Below, piece by piece: positions 1 to 6,475 of a stretch of DNA of 9,362 nucleotides. The DNA comes from an uncultured Isosphaeraceae bacterium. Its GTDB lineage: Bacteria > Planctomycetota > Planctomycetia > Isosphaerales > Isosphaeraceae. The notes under the pieces were generated by a model, which saw only the letters and a list, made by a program, of their open reading frames with translations, was not told the DNA's origin and did not search any database. The DNA lies in NCBI GenBank assembly GCA_937907405.1, contig CALCIC010000956.1, positions 1 through 9,362 on the forward strand, read 5' to 3'. Both the position numbers and the translations under genes were made by a program. The first letter of the stretch is position 1. The number at the start of each line of letters is the position of its first letter.

Positions 1-165
1 CTGGCTTTCGCGGAACATGTACAGATAGCCGCCGATCATCCAGCCCAGGATCGCGAACTGAAACGCCGCCGCCGCGATGATCAGCGTCGAGCCGCTCGGG
101 TCGAAGCGAAATCCGAAGGAGGACTCGGATCGACGGGGGTTCGGAATCGGGTCGACGTCAGACAT
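1..165 (-). CDS. Membrane protein, N-terminal part (possible GDYXXLXY family), runs off window
   Basis: Fifty-five codons are visible before the frame leaves the left edge with no stop. The start is well supported: ATG at 165-163 is preceded by a perfect AAGGAGGT Shine-Dalgarno (complement of 171-178) 5 nt away. A polar N-terminus of about 25 residues, rich in Pro, Arg and Ser, is followed by one clear hydrophobic segment (about residues 27-47, from TLIIAAAAFQF to GGYLYM), so this is probably a membrane-anchored protein. The start overlaps the last 8 bases of the DUF2157 gene, whose final codons carry the ribosome site, so the two are almost certainly translationally coupled. DUF2157 genes are often followed by GDYXXLXY-domain proteins, whose N-terminal helix looks like this one; the signature motif itself would lie outside the window. 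The family call is therefore an inference, while the presence of a gene is secure. Confidence 0.72.
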   Translation of the reverse strand, partial: MSDVDPIPNPRRSESSFGFRFDPSGSTLIIAAAAFQFAILGWMIGGYLYMFRESQ

Positions 166-1591
166 GGGCGACCTCCTTTCGATTCCGTCCTTGCCAGAAC
201 CGGGCCACGCCGAAGAGCGCGCCGCCGCAGAGGAAGAACATCAAGGCCGCGCCGAGCATTCCGCCGAGGTCGCCGAACAGGTCGATGTATCGGCAGACGG
301 CCCAGGTCAAGAAATACAGCACGCCCGCCGTGAACGGCCGCCCTCGGTCCTCGCGGAGGCCGACCAGGATCAGCCAAAGCGCCAGGCCCAGCATCGCGAC
401 GTTGGCCGCGACGGTCGGCGCCAGCGGGGTCCCCACCATGGCGTTCCAGAAGCCCATCAGCGCCATCATGAGCACCAAGCCCAGCGGAACCCGCCGCCGC
501 TCGTCGAGGAAGGCGTTGCCGACCCGCGCCGAAGCGAGCCCCGCGCGTCGACGTTCCAACTCGGCCGCCAGTACCACCATGCCCACCGCGGCCGCCGCCG
601 CGACGGCCGTCTCGACGATCACCGCCGTCGAGGGGACCCGGTTCATCGCGTGCTCGTTGAAGTCGTAAAAACTCAGCAAGAGCAAGACGCCTCCCGTCAG
701 CAGCACGCCGAAATAACGATGGGGGATCGCCAGGGCGCTGCGCGGGGGGTGGCATTCGGCGATCAGCAAGAGCAGGGCGCCCACCGAGCCGACCCAGAAG
801 ATCGGCGCGTCGTCGAGCCCCCAGGCCGTCGGCTGCACGAGCACCCACCAGCTCAACAGCATGACGTACAGCCCGACGCCCCCGGCCGACTTCCGCCGAT
901 ACGCCCAGATCAACCCGGGCAAAGCCAGCAGAGGCACGCTGTAGGCCGGGTCGACGAGCCGTCTCGACGTCCCCCACCACCCCCCCATGATCCATCCGAG
1001 CGTCGAGAGCCCCGTGTAAACCGCCAGGATCGCGACCACCAGGGCGTGCAGCGGCAGGCTTTGCGAGGCAACCGCGAACGGCAGCGAGCCCACCGCCCAC
1101 CACCAGAAGCCGGCGTTGCTCGCGACCGTGATGTTGAACGCCTGCGCGGTCTGCCAGATCGCCCCGCCGTAGAACAAGCATCCCAGAAAGAACAGAACGT
1201 CCGACGCCGTTCGGCGCCCCAGCCGAAACCGGAGGAACCAGCCCCCCGCATGCGAGGCCGCCGTCGCCAGGACGATGAGCCCGAGCTTCATCGCCGTCGA
1301 CAGCGCCTGCCAGTTGAAGGCGACCAGCAGCAGCACGCCCAGACCCACGAGCAACGCCGCCAGACTTGTGATCACCGAGACCGCGCGGCCCCCCCGGCGG
1401 TCGGCGCGCTGCTCGGGGGTTCCGTAGAGTTCCAGGATGCGATCGACCTGGTCCTCGGTCAGCAATCCCAGCGCGGACCACGACTCCATCTCGGCGGCCA
1501 GCCAATCATGCTGGCCGTCGCTGATCTCTCTGATACCCATGTTCGGCCTGCCCTCGGGCCTCGTCATCTTGCGCGCGGGCGTCATCGCCAC
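158..1591 (-). CDS. DUF2157 domain-containing integral membrane protein
   Basis: About 477 residues. A soluble N-terminal region of roughly 70 residues contains WSALGLLTEDQVDRILELYG (about 38-57), the pattern typical of the DUF2157 N-terminus, and is followed by a dozen or more hydrophobic segments from about residue 71 to the end (for example AALLVGLGVLLLVAF and FWWWAVGSLPFAVAS). It is an inner-membrane protein of unknown biochemical function; no catalytic motif is visible. The start is uncertain. GTG at 1591 has GGAG 11 nt upstream and an ATG two codons later. ATG at 1540 (residue 18) has only a weak AGG about 6 nt upstream but would give the N-terminus usual for the family. The stop overlaps the next minus-strand gene by 8 bases, so the two form a coupled operon. 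The 107-nt gap from the preceding coiled-coil gene leaves room for its own promoter; TTCATG-N17-TAGAGT upstream is a weak candidate only. Confidence 0.88.
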   Translation of the reverse strand: MAMTPARKMTRPEGRPNMGIREISDGQHDWLAAEMESWSALGLLTEDQVDRILELYGTPEQRADRRGGRAVSVITSLAALLVGLGVLLLVAFNWQALSTAMKLGLIVLATAASHAGGWFLRFRLGRRTASDVLFFLGCLFYGGAIWQTAQAFNITVASNAGFWWWAVGSLPFAVASQSLPLHALVVAILAVYTGLSTLGWIMGGWWGTSRRLVDPAYSVPLLALPGLIWAYRRKSAGGVGLYVMLLSWWVLVQPTAWGLDDAPIFWVGSVGALLLLIAECHPPRSALAIPHRYFGVLLTGGVLLLLSFYDFNEHAMNRVPSTAVIVETAVAAAAAVGMVVLAAELERRRAGLASARVGNAFLDERRRVPLGLVLMMALMGFWNAMVGTPLAPTVAANVAMLGLALWLILVGLREDRGRPFTAGVLYFLTWAVCRYIDLFGDLGGMLGAALMFFLCGGALFGVARFWQGRNRKEVAHV

Positions 1592-1698
1592 GCGACGATT
1601 CGCTCCGACACTCTACAACGTCCCATCAAGGACATGAAGGAATGTCGGCCGCGCGAGACACGAAATCGGCCCGAAGGCATGAAGCGGAGGCGACGCGG

Positions 1699-2685
1699 TC
1701 AGCCTTGAGCGTCGCCGTCCTCGTCGTCATGATGATGCTTGCCGTTCATCAACGTCGATGCAACGGCCGCCGGTACGGCTTGTTGGTTCGACTCGTTCTG
1801 CGGGCGTCGGTCGCCGTTGACGGCGCCGCGGTCGCGCAGCCGCGCCGGGTCGACCTCGCGAGCCCGTCGCTGGGTCTCGATCGCCTGGGCGAGTTGCTCC
1901 TGGGCTTCGGCGACGTAGGCGGCCCAATCGGTCGAGAAGTCCTGGCGGAACGCCTCGATATAGCCCGGCTCGTATTGCCGGGACAGCCACTTGAGCTGAT
2001 GGAAGATCTTGTGCCCCAGGGCTTGCAGCTCCTCGGTGATCTCGGAATCGCGCTCGTGCACCGCCTGAAAATGGCGGAACCGACCGATCCAGACCTTCAG
2101 CCTCGCGTACTGCTCAACCTTGGCGAGGTGGGCGAACGCGTTGAGCCCGGCGTCGACCTCATGACCCAAAAGCTGAAGCTGGCCGCCGGGGAAGTGACTC
2201 TCGGCGTCCCAGAGCAGCCGATCCTCCTCGGCGAACTGTTCGACCAGATCCGGAATCAGCCGCTCCAGTTCGCGACGCAACTGGCGATACTGGTCCAGGG
2301 CCGGTCGCAGCTCGCGGCGCGCCTCGTCCAGCTCGCTCGACGCCTTCTCCAGGTTCGCCTTGGCCTCCCGCCGGGTGCGCTCGATCTCGGCCTGCGACGT
2401 GGCGATCAGGTCCTCGGCGTCGGCGTCGGACGGCAGGGTCGACTTGTACTGGGCCAGCTTCCGCACCAGGTCTTTGAGCGTCTGCTCGTCGGCGTCGGCC
2501 TGCTCGACCGCCCTCAGACTCGCCGGCCGGACCACGCGCATCCGCTCGAGCGCCTGGCGCGACCTCGACTCGGCTTCCCGAAACACGTCGGCCGCGTGCT
2601 GGGTCTCGGCCTCGATCTTCTTCGCTCGCGTCTTGGCTTCCGCCTGCCGAACGAGTTCGGCGAGTCTTTCCAACGATGGGGTCAT
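1699..2685 (-). CDS. Hypothetical coiled-coil protein with His/Asp-rich C-terminal tail
   Basis: About 328 residues from ATG at 2685, which has GGAAGAG (complement of 2695-2701) 9 nt upstream; an in-frame GTG at 2703 is less likely because it overlaps that site. No signal peptide or membrane segment is visible, so the protein is probably cytoplasmic. Residues about 5-150 are highly charged and dominated by Glu, Arg, Lys, Ala and Leu in runs such as AEIERTRREAKANLEKASS, strongly suggesting long coiled-coil helices. A more mixed, probably globular part follows (about 155-260, with several Trp, His and Phe), then another helical stretch and a disordered polar tail ending GKHHHDDEDGDAQG. I do not recognise the family. 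Codon composition and the lack of stops on this strand match the neighbours, so it looks like a real resident gene. It lies 107 nt upstream of the DUF2157 gene on the same strand and might share a transcript. The tail could bind metal, but that is only a guess. Confidence 0.8.
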   Translation of the reverse strand: MTPSLERLAELVRQAEAKTRAKKIEAETQHAADVFREAESRSRQALERMRVVRPASLRAVEQADADEQTLKDLVRKLAQYKSTLPSDADAEDLIATSQAEIERTRREAKANLEKASSELDEARRELRPALDQYRQLRRELERLIPDLVEQFAEEDRLLWDAESHFPGGQLQLLGHEVDAGLNAFAHLAKVEQYARLKVWIGRFRHFQAVHERDSEITEELQALGHKIFHQLKWLSRQYEPGYIEAFRQDFSTDWAAYVAEAQEQLAQAIETQRRAREVDPARLRDRGAVNGDRRPQNESNQQAVPAAVASTLMNGKHHHDDEDGDAQG

Positions 2686-3123
2686 AATCGGATTCTCTTC
2701 CACTTATTCATTTAGTAGGCGCCTCCGCGATGAACCGGACCGGACCTGTCCGTTCGGCTCAGCGAGTAGGCGTGCAGGTCCTAATTCAAACAACCACGCC
2801 GTCGGATCACGAAATGGAAAGCTCGGATCGCGTCATTTCACATCGAGCAAGACATTCTATCGGCCGCGCCGGCGCTTCGTCCTTTCAGCACCCGCCGGAG
2901 ACCGAGCGAAACAAGCGGGAGACCCAATTCGCGACCGTGTTCAACCAGCAAGTACCCAGCCGGCGTCAAGCGACCACGATTCCATCGCGTCGTCGATGCA
3001 TGGACGCCCAGGGATGTCTCAGAAACGCCGGCTTCCCACTGAACATCATACACGCGAGATCCTGAAAAATAAATAATCTTTCGGTCCTTCCTCGATTGCT
3101 GGGAATCGACCGCGGATCGGGGA
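2686..3123. other. Intergenic region without a convincing gene
   Basis: This stretch of about 440 bases separates the coiled-coil gene start from the reductase stop. Its base composition is more AT-rich than the flanks, notably 3064-3082 (aaaaataaataatctttc). It holds the ribosome site of the coiled-coil gene at its left end. A 71-codon minus-strand frame (2838-3053) and short plus-strand frames exist, but none shows a recognisable domain, a good Shine-Dalgarno or a convincing composition. The minus strand has a small hairpin downstream of the reductase stop (TCGATT-6 nt-AATCGA, 3092-3109), followed about 16 nt later by a T-rich run; it is a poor match to a classic intrinsic terminator. Promoter elements for the coiled-coil gene are probably within 2700-2780, but I cannot place them with confidence. 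Confidence 0.5.
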
Positions 3124-4074
3124 TCAAGCCGGCGGTCGACAGGACCGCGCCATCCGCTCGGCGCGGATTTCCTGGGCTTTGAGGGCCGTATAAGCGACGC
3201 GGAGCAGCGACCGGTCGAACGCGGGAGGGTCCGGCCGGCGGTGGAGGAGGTCGCCGAGGACGTGGTCGGCCTCGGTTCGGCCGCCGCGTTCGAGATCGTT
3301 CAGCATGGACGCGGTGAGAGGGGAGTCCGGCGCGGTCAGCCGGGCGCGGCCCGATTCCAGGGCCGAGGCCCGGGGGGTGCGGCCGTTGGCCTCGGCGATG
3401 GACCGGCATTCGTCCAGAAGCGCGTCGGCCAGGTCGGCGCCTCCCGCCGCCGCGACGTCGCCGATCGACGCCCGCATCAGGCAGGTGATCCCGGCCAGGG
3501 TCGCCAGGAAGACCCATTTCTCCCACATTTCGAGCATCACATCGTCGCTCGCCCGCGATTCGAATTTCGAGCCGGCGAAGGCCCGAGCAATCGCCTCGAC
3601 ACGGTTCGTCTGCGACGGAACGCGCGCTCCGAACGCCAGCCGGTGGACGTCGCTGAGATGGGCGATCCGGCCGTCGTCGTCGATCTTCGACGAGATCAGG
3701 CAGAGGCCGCCCAGCACCCGATCCGCGCCGAACCGGGCGTCGAGGACGTCGAGATGCCGCAACCCGTTGAGCAGCGGCACGACGACGGTTTCGGGCCCGA
3801 CCGCCGGGGCGAAATCGCCGATCGCTCCTTCCAGGTCGTACGACTTGCAACTGACGAGCACGACGTCGAACGGTTCTCCGATCGCGTCGGTCGTGATGGT
3901 CGGGGGGGACGGCCGATCGTAATCGCCATGCTCGCTGCGGATCGCCAGCCCCGTTTCCGCCAGCCGCGCGGCCCGCGACGGTCGGACAAGGAACGTCACG
4001 TCCCGCGCCGCCTCCAACAGCCGACCGCCGAAATACCCGCCGACCGCGCCGGCGCCCACGACCAGGATTCGCAT
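3124..4074 (-). CDS. Ketopantoate reductase (PanE/ApbA) family oxidoreductase
   Basis: The 316-residue length is usual for the family. It opens with the NADP-binding Rossmann motif GAGAVGGYFGGRL (residues 7-19). By hand alignment to E. coli PanE, Lys77 (SCKSYD), Asn103 (LLNGL), the catalytic Lys187 (MWEKW), Ser256 (TASML) and Glu268 (RTEADH) are all present. PanE reduces 2-dehydropantoate to pantoate with NADPH in coenzyme A synthesis. Two asparagines that contact the substrate in E. coli (N180 and N184) fall on Leu191 and Ala195 here, so the substrate may differ from ketopantoate; such paralogues are common and are annotated automatically as PanE. The start is firm: ATG at 4074 has GGGAGG (complement of 4082-4087) 7 nt upstream. 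The stop of the degraded Uma2 frame sits inside that spacing. The protein is cytoplasmic. The family is certain and the exact reaction is not. Confidence 0.9.
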   Translation of the reverse strand: MRILVVGAGAVGGYFGGRLLEAARDVTFLVRPSRAARLAETGLAIRSEHGDYDRPSPPTITTDAIGEPFDVVLVSCKSYDLEGAIGDFAPAVGPETVVVPLLNGLRHLDVLDARFGADRVLGGLCLISSKIDDDGRIAHLSDVHRLAFGARVPSQTNRVEAIARAFAGSKFESRASDDVMLEMWEKWVFLATLAGITCLMRASIGDVAAAGGADLADALLDECRSIAEANGRTPRASALESGRARLTAPDSPLTASMLNDLERGGRTEADHVLGDLLHRRPDPPAFDRSLLRVAYTALKAQEIRAERMARSCRPPA

Positions 4075-4077
4075 GCT

Positions 4078-4308
4078 TCAGCCTCCCAGGGCTCCGAGAC
4101 GCCCTCGCCCCCATTCGCGGAGACGCCCAGCCCGTTCGCCGCAGTCCCGGGCGCCGGCGTCAGTCCAGCGTTCGATCCGGATCGTCTCGCCGTCGAACCC
4201 CCAGAGCTCAGGAATTCGGAGCGCGGCGTAGATCGCGGGGGATTCGAGGCCGCGCTCCACGTCGCGACGCCTCCAGTCGGAAGCCTCTCCTTGCATCGTC
4301 GCCGACAT
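4078..4308 (-). pseudogene. Remnant of an Uma2-family (DUF820) endonuclease gene
   Basis: An open frame on this strand contains two pieces characteristic of Uma2-family proteins joined directly: WRRRDVERGLES, matching the 'RRxDLERGLEPDE' region, then PAIYAALRIPELWGFDGETI, matching the 'IYAALGVPEVWRFDGE' region. In intact members about 40 residues lie between them, including the acidic PD-(D/E)xK-type active-site segment; here these are missing. The end, REWGRGRLGALGG, looks like the usual C-terminal helix brought close by a second deletion. The family's N-terminal third is not found. Uma2 proteins are abundant and multicopy in planctomycetes and cyanobacteria and are presumed nucleases of poorly known role. 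A frame could start at ATG 4308, but no strong ribosome site is seen. Its TGA (4080-4078) lies 3 nt before the reductase ATG. The identification rests on motif memory, so confidence is moderate. Confidence 0.5.
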
Positions 4309-4360
4309 GAAGGACGAACCTCGCTGAATCAAGGCGGGCCTGGATGGGCCGCGGCCACGA

Positions 4361-4376
4361 ACGCACGCACGCACGC
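4361..4376. repeat. Tetranucleotide microsatellite (ACGC)x4
   Basis: Four perfect tandem ACGC units lie in the non-coding stretch between the Uma2 remnant and the cytochrome P450 gene. It is directly visible; slippage could make its length variable. No function is implied. Confidence 0.7.
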
Positions 4377-4391
4377 TTGAGCGATCTTGAT

Positions 4392-4409
4392 TCGACTTTC
4401 GAGAGTCGA
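4392..4409. promoter_or_regulatory. 18-bp near-perfect palindrome upstream of the P450 gene
   Basis: TCGACTTTCGAGAGTCGA has 6-bp outer arms (TCGACT/AGTCGA) and a central TTCGAG that fails symmetry at only one base pair. It lies about 160 bp before the P450 start and about 80 bp upstream of the Uma2 remnant on the other strand. The size and symmetry fit an operator for a dimeric repressor, but no regulator gene is adjacent, and in a genome rich in TCGA a chance match is possible. Confidence 0.3.
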
Positions 4410-4571
4410 TGAATGAGCCGCCCCAGCCTACCCCATTCCGGGGCGAAACGACAGTCAGGAGAATGGCGACGACGGCGACGCCCGGGGTTCTCATTCGGCT
4501 CGCCTCTCGCTACGCTGGCCGTCGGGCGGCCGACCCAGGGCCGGCGAACGAGCGTGCCGGGAGGATTTCGG

Positions 4572-5828
4572 ATGGGCGTTGAACAACATGCGACGATCGA
4601 ACCCGTCATCGTCCCCTTCGCCCCCTGTTCGCAGGCGTTCAAGCAGGATCCGTTCCCGACGCTCGCGGCGCTACGCGCGCAGGGGCCGCTGATCCGCGTC
4701 CGCTTGCCGCTGCTCGGCAAGGTCTGGATGGCGACGACCTATAACGCTGTGAACGATCTCTTGCGCGATCACCGTCGGTTCCTCAACAACCCGGCCGGCG
4801 CCGGCAAGGGGGCGACGCCGCTGATCATGCGATGGGCGACGCGTGTGTTTCCGGCGTTGACGACGCACATGCTGCTCCGCGACGAGCCCGACCACCGCCG
4901 GCTTCGCGGCCTCGTCGAGCGGGCGTTCCTGCGGCAGAGCGTCGACGCCTTGCGGCCGAGACTCGAAACGCTCGCCGACTCGATGCTCGACCGACTGGCC
5001 GACCAAGCCCGCCGCGCGCCCGGGGGCGTCGATCTGCTCGAACACTTCGCCCGTCCCTTCCCGCTCGCGGTGATCTGCGAGTTGCTCGGCCTGCCTCCCG
5101 AAGATCGTCCCAGGTTCACCCGATGGGCCTCGCGAGTCAGCACGGCCGGCTCGCTCGGAGGCTTTCTCCTGGCCATTCCGGGCTTGAACAAGCTGATGAA
5201 GTACCTCCGCGCGGAGATCGAACGTCAGACCGCGCGCCCTCGCGACGGCCTGCTCGCCGCGCTCATCCAGGCGGAAGAGGCCGGCGACCGCCTGTCCGAG
5301 GACGAACTGCTGGCGATGATCTTCCTGCTGCTGCTGGCTGGGCACGAGACGACGCTCCACCAGATCGCCGGCAGCGTGCTGGCGCTGCTCGACCACCCCG
5401 ACCAACTCCGCGCGTTGACCGCCGACTGGGGCCTGGCCGAGTCCGCCGTGCAAGAATTGCTCCGCCACGTCTCGTTCGCCCAGATTTCGAAGCCCCGGTT
5501 CGCCCGCGAGGCCCTGGAATTCCAGGGCCGGGCGATCGGCCGCGGCCAGATGCTCATCGCCTGCCTGGCCTCGGCCAACAGCGACCCCGAGCGGTTCGAG
5601 GCGCCGAGCCGACTCGATCTCCGACGCGACCCCAACCGGCACGTCGCCTTCGGCGCGGGCGTCCACGCCTGCCTCGGCGCGAAGCTCGCCCGCGCCGAGA
5701 TCGAGATCGCCCTGGAGCGGCTGTTCACCCGCTTCCCCGCCCTTCAGCTCGCCGCGCCTCGATCTCAGATCCAATACACCAAACGCATGGGTTCCCGCGG
5801 CCTCGTCGCCCTGCCGATCCAGTTGTAA
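4572..5828 (+). CDS. Cytochrome P450 (soluble bacterial class I type)
   Basis: This is a 418-residue haem-thiolate monooxygenase, the normal length for soluble bacterial P450s, with no membrane anchor. All signatures are present: the I-helix oxygen-activation motif AGHETT (256-261), the K-helix ExxR (E295, R298) and the haem loop FGAGVHACLG (360-369) with Cys367 as the axial ligand; LRDEPDHRRLRGLV (102-115) is the usual C-helix region. Bacterial enzymes of this kind take electrons from a ferredoxin and ferredoxin reductase; neither is encoded in the window. The substrate cannot be deduced. I chose ATG 4572 because GGGAGG (4559-4564) stands 7 nt upstream and the protein aligns with the family from there; the frame is open further upstream without homology. 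The gene appears to be monocistronic: the next gene begins about 150 nt downstream behind its own promoter. It points away from the reductase region, so any shared pathway would be speculation. Confidence 0.96.
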   Translation: MGVEQHATIEPVIVPFAPCSQAFKQDPFPTLAALRAQGPLIRVRLPLLGKVWMATTYNAVNDLLRDHRRFLNNPAGAGKGATPLIMRWATRVFPALTTHMLLRDEPDHRRLRGLVERAFLRQSVDALRPRLETLADSMLDRLADQARRAPGGVDLLEHFARPFPLAVICELLGLPPEDRPRFTRWASRVSTAGSLGGFLLAIPGLNKLMKYLRAEIERQTARPRDGLLAALIQAEEAGDRLSEDELLAMIFLLLLAGHETTLHQIAGSVLALLDHPDQLRALTADWGLAESAVQELLRHVSFAQISKPRFAREALEFQGRAIGRGQMLIACLASANSDPERFEAPSRLDLRRDPNRHVAFGAGVHACLGAKLARAEIEIALERLFTRFPALQLAAPRSQIQYTKRMGSRGLVALPIQL

Positions 5829-5899
5829 AGCCCGCGCCCCGGACGTAAGCCCGGTCACGTCAGCGACTTGAAGAATCCTTCGAAAACCCGGACGAGACT

Positions 5900-5926
5900 T
5901 GTCGATTTCCCCGGTCCTCGTTCGAC
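5900..5926 (+). promoter_or_regulatory. Predicted ECF42-dependent promoter (TGTCGA-N17-CGAC)
   Basis: TGTCGA at 5900-5905 is followed after 17 nt by CGAC at 5923-5926. From memory, ECF42 sigma factors of Streptomyces venezuelae use TGTCGA at -35 and CGAC/CGTC at -10, and their targets are DGPF genes, exactly what lies downstream here. Transcription would start near 5931-5934, giving a leader of about 45-50 nt that contains the AAGGAG site (5966-5971) of the first DGPF gene. The match and spacing are seen; recognition by this sigma factor is inferred. Confidence 0.6.
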
Positions 5927-5979
5927 GTGAAGGTGGAGGCGATGGTCGAACCGAACGAATCCGAGAAGGAGTCACGACG

Positions 5980-6402
5980 ATGCGTTTCATGATGCTGATG
6001 ATCCCCAAGGGGTACGAGTCGGCCGAGCCGGGGGCGATGCCCACCGCCGAGGCGGTCGCGGCGATGATGAAGTACAACGAGTCGCTCCAGAAGGCCGGCG
6101 TCTTGCTGGCGCTCGACGGCCTGCATCCGCCTTCGATGGGGGCGCGGGTGACGTTCGAGGGGGGCAAGCCCAAGGTGACCGACGGGCCGTTCAGCGAGGC
6201 GAAGGAGGTCCTCGGCGGCTACTGGATGATCCAGGTGAAGTCGAAGGAAGAGGCCGTCGAGTGGGCCTCGCGATGCCCGGCGTCGGGTAACGAAGTCATC
6301 GAGGTCCGCCAGGTTCAGGAGTTCGCCGACTTCCCCGCCGACGTCCAGGAAGCCGCCGCCGGGTTCCCGGAGATGCAGGCGAGGCGGAACCGCGCCGGCT
6401 GA
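5980..6402 (+). CDS. DGPF-domain (YCII-related) protein 1
   Basis: A small cytoplasmic protein of 140 residues beginning MRFMMLMIPKGYE. It contains the name-giving motif in TDGPFSEAKE (67-76), the conserved AGVLLALDGLHP (39-50) with Asp46, and the GGYWMIQVKSKEEAVEWA strand-helix region (79-96) of the YCII-related ferredoxin-like alpha/beta fold. The family is widespread beside ECF42-type sigma factors and its biochemical role is unknown; distant YciI relatives have been suggested to be small enzymes. The start at 5980 is chosen because AAGGAG (5966-5971) lies 8 nt upstream and homology begins there; an upstream in-frame ATG at 5899 would overlap the predicted promoter. It is followed after 73 nt by a second DGPF gene and then the sigma gene, probably on one transcript from the promoter at 5900. 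It is about half identical to its neighbour across the core, so the pair looks like an old tandem duplication. Confidence 0.92.
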   Translation: MRFMMLMIPKGYESAEPGAMPTAEAVAAMMKYNESLQKAGVLLALDGLHPPSMGARVTFEGGKPKVTDGPFSEAKEVLGGYWMIQVKSKEEAVEWASRCPASGNEVIEVRQVQEFADFPADVQEAAAGFPEMQARRNRAG

Positions 6403-6431
6403 CGAGCGGGCGATGAGTTCTGAATTCCAGT

Positions 6432-6451
6432 CGATCCAACACGATCCAACA
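6432..6451. repeat. Tandem 10-bp repeat between the two DGPF genes
   Basis: CGATCCAACA occurs twice back to back (6432-6441 and 6442-6451). Just downstream CAATCTCA is also repeated (6450-6457 and 6468-6475), the second copy ending at the ATG of the next gene. The spacing of 10 bp is one helical turn. Whether this is a binding site, an RNA element or leftover sequence cannot be said from one copy. Confidence 0.5.
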
Positions 6452-6475
6452 ATCTCATTCAATGGAGCAATCTCA

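Noticed and set aside
77..1708. 543-codon plus-strand open frame
   Set aside because: It lies antisense to the DUF2157 gene; its product is a featureless Arg/Pro/Gln/His-rich string typical of the shadow of a GC-rich gene, while the minus strand gives clear membrane segments.
1642..2715. 357-codon plus-strand open frame
   Set aside because: It is antisense to the coiled-coil gene; the low-complexity Leu/Gly/Arg composition mirrors the GC-rich codons opposite, and no family is recognisable.
3092..3109. Hairpin TCGATT/AATCGA as an intrinsic terminator of the reductase gene
   Set aside because: The 6-bp AT-containing stem is weak and the T-rich run is about 16 nt away, so it does not meet the usual pattern.
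3241..4380. 379-codon plus-strand open frame
   Set aside because: It is antisense to the reductase, whose Rossmann motif and catalytic lysine are unambiguous.
4413..4571. Upstream in-frame extension of the P450
   Set aside because: No homology to P450s, and GGGAGG is placed correctly for ATG 4572.
4671..6173. 500-codon minus-strand open frame
   Set aside because: It is antisense to the P450 and the first DGPF gene, both supported by signature motifs and ribosome sites.
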